Positions 62,946 to 64,000 of a stretch of 64,000 bases of DNA are shown here, piece after piece; the stretch's first letter is position 1; every line of letters starts with the position of its first letter. Source of the stretch: Elgaria multicarinata webbii (taxonomy: Eukaryota; Chordata; Lepidosauria; Squamata; Anguidae); contig NC_086175.1 of NCBI RefSeq assembly GCF_023053635.1, positions 23,724,740-23,788,739 on the forward strand, read 5' to 3'. The position numbers and the translations under genes are program-made. The notes below the pieces were generated by a model that ran no database searches, was not told the DNA's origin, and was given only the letters and a program-made list of their open reading frames with translations.

Positions 62946-64000
62946 CCAGGTGTCCTCTTTTTAAATGGACAGCCCTCTCTTCGAAGCACTGTCTAGTCCT
63001 ATTTGAAAATTGCTTTGTGATTGGTGAACCGACACGTGGTTTTGGTGGGATTTGCGAACCTGTGCTTGGTGAACTTCTGTGAACACAGCACTATGTTTAT
63101 AGGCAGGGCTGGTGCCAATCTATTTTGCACCCTAGGCAAGGTGAGCTACTTGCACCCCCCCAAAAAAAATTGCCAAATTCGATTCAGCTGTTCAAGAAGA
63201 GTTTCTGAACTATTATATTTTTCTTTTATTATGTTTTTTCTTAAAACAGCTAATTTGTATAAAACGGTGACCCTTAAAGGTCAGTACTGCGCCCCTCTGA
63301 GGTCTGTGCCCTAGGCAGCTGCCTAGCTGTCACACCAAATGCACAGACACCAGAAGGCAGAGCAGAGCTCCTGGGGTGGGGCCAGGGGCCGTGTGACCTT
63401 TCTCCCTCCATGCATTTCATAGACACATGGATTCAACTTTCCGTTAACTGGCAGGAAAATTCACTCAGATGAAAACAGGAGAACAAAAGGTATCACCCTC
63501 CGACTGGCAGGCCTGCCTACTTCCCAAGCTGAGGTTTGTGCTTTTAAATTGGCACTTCCTGCCCCTGTTCAAGCAAGCTGAATAGCTGTAACAAGATGGA
63601 CACGTGCTCGGGTCCTTGACACAGCAGGAGGTTATGAGCACTTCTCCTCCTCCTCCTAATCACACCCGTTTGTATAACACAGGGATGCAGAATCCAGCCC
63701 ACCTGGTGTCCCAATCCATCCCTCTGGGGATTCCCACATGGCCCTTCTCTAGCTTCACCCCCTTTCCACCAACCACCCATTGTTTGGTGGCGTCTCAGCA
63801 TTTGTGGGTTCCCCTTTCACACTCTCATTATGAAAGATTAAAACATCTGTCCTAAGGCTTAGCTATCTGGCAGTAGGAACTTTAAGATAAAATAGGCTGG
63901 TATTTTGGCCCTGCCCGTTTTGCCCTGCCCTCTGCTGGAATGCCACCCTGAGACCTTTTCCAAAATTGAACTCAGCCCTCGGTCTAAAAAAGTTTCAATA

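Larger units (their letters stand above)
56658..64000 (+). other. DCT intron 1 (partial)
   Basis: No second DCT exon (expected to encode a GYNCGDC-like continuation) was found. 63100-63330 is a degraded repeat with TGCACCCTAGGCAAGGTG and GCCCTAGGCAGCTGCC near its ends. Besides the listed elements the remainder is unrecognised. Confidence 0.6.

Noticed and set aside
56658-64000. DCT exon 2 inside the window
   Set aside because: No frame resembling GYNCGDCKFGWTGPNC was seen after the exon 1 donor.

Overview
The window is a piece of a vertebrate nuclear genome, most likely a squamate reptile (lizard or snake). Three protein genes have clear vertebrate orthologues with intact GT-AG introns. Most of the rest is interspersed repeats of types abundant in squamates: CR1/L2-clade LINEs whose 3' ends read ACCGCCCAGAGAGCTTCGG or GGCCGCCTTGAGGCCCAGC, tRNA-derived SINEs, and many short fold-back DNA elements. 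The species assignment is inference. Gene identities rest on alignment to human proteins recalled from memory.

Layout. Positions 1 to 12096 hold the first five coding exons of GPR180 on the minus strand; later exons lie left of the window. Positions 12.1 to 15.9 kb are the head-to-head GPR180/TGDS interval: a GC-rich block at each end and a middle filled by nested LINE and fold-back insertions. Positions 15888 to 34455 hold the complete 12-exon TGDS gene on the plus strand (356 codons, sugar-nucleotide dehydratase family). Positions 34.7 to 56.0 kb are intergenic. They contain a canonical tRNA-Phe(GAA) gene at 45410-45482, two long LINE copies (41.35-44.28 kb and 50.2-52.7 kb), many LINE fragments, and fold-back elements. 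Positions 56345 to 56657 are coding exon 1 of DCT (dopachrome tautomerase), preceded by an M-box and two SOX-type motifs. The rest of the window is DCT intron 1 and is rich in repeats.

The gene order GPR180(-), TGDS(+), tRNA-Phe(+), DCT(+) matches, as I recall it, the order on human chromosome 13q32. The genes do not form a pathway together: GPR180 is a membrane receptor-like protein, TGDS a soluble NAD-dependent enzyme, DCT a melanosomal enzyme.

I found no operon-like or defence-like system, no CRISPR array, and no LTR or retroviral element. The most unusual material is in the small DNA elements. Several fold-back families share a terminal GGGC..TCTA(G/C)AC motif. Two of them carry a CAG target duplication inside ACCAGGT, which points to PIF/Harbinger-type mobilisation. 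One hAT-type element is a four-arm palindrome. One element inside TGDS intron 4 would fold into a 23-bp, 5-nt-loop hairpin in the TGDS transcript.
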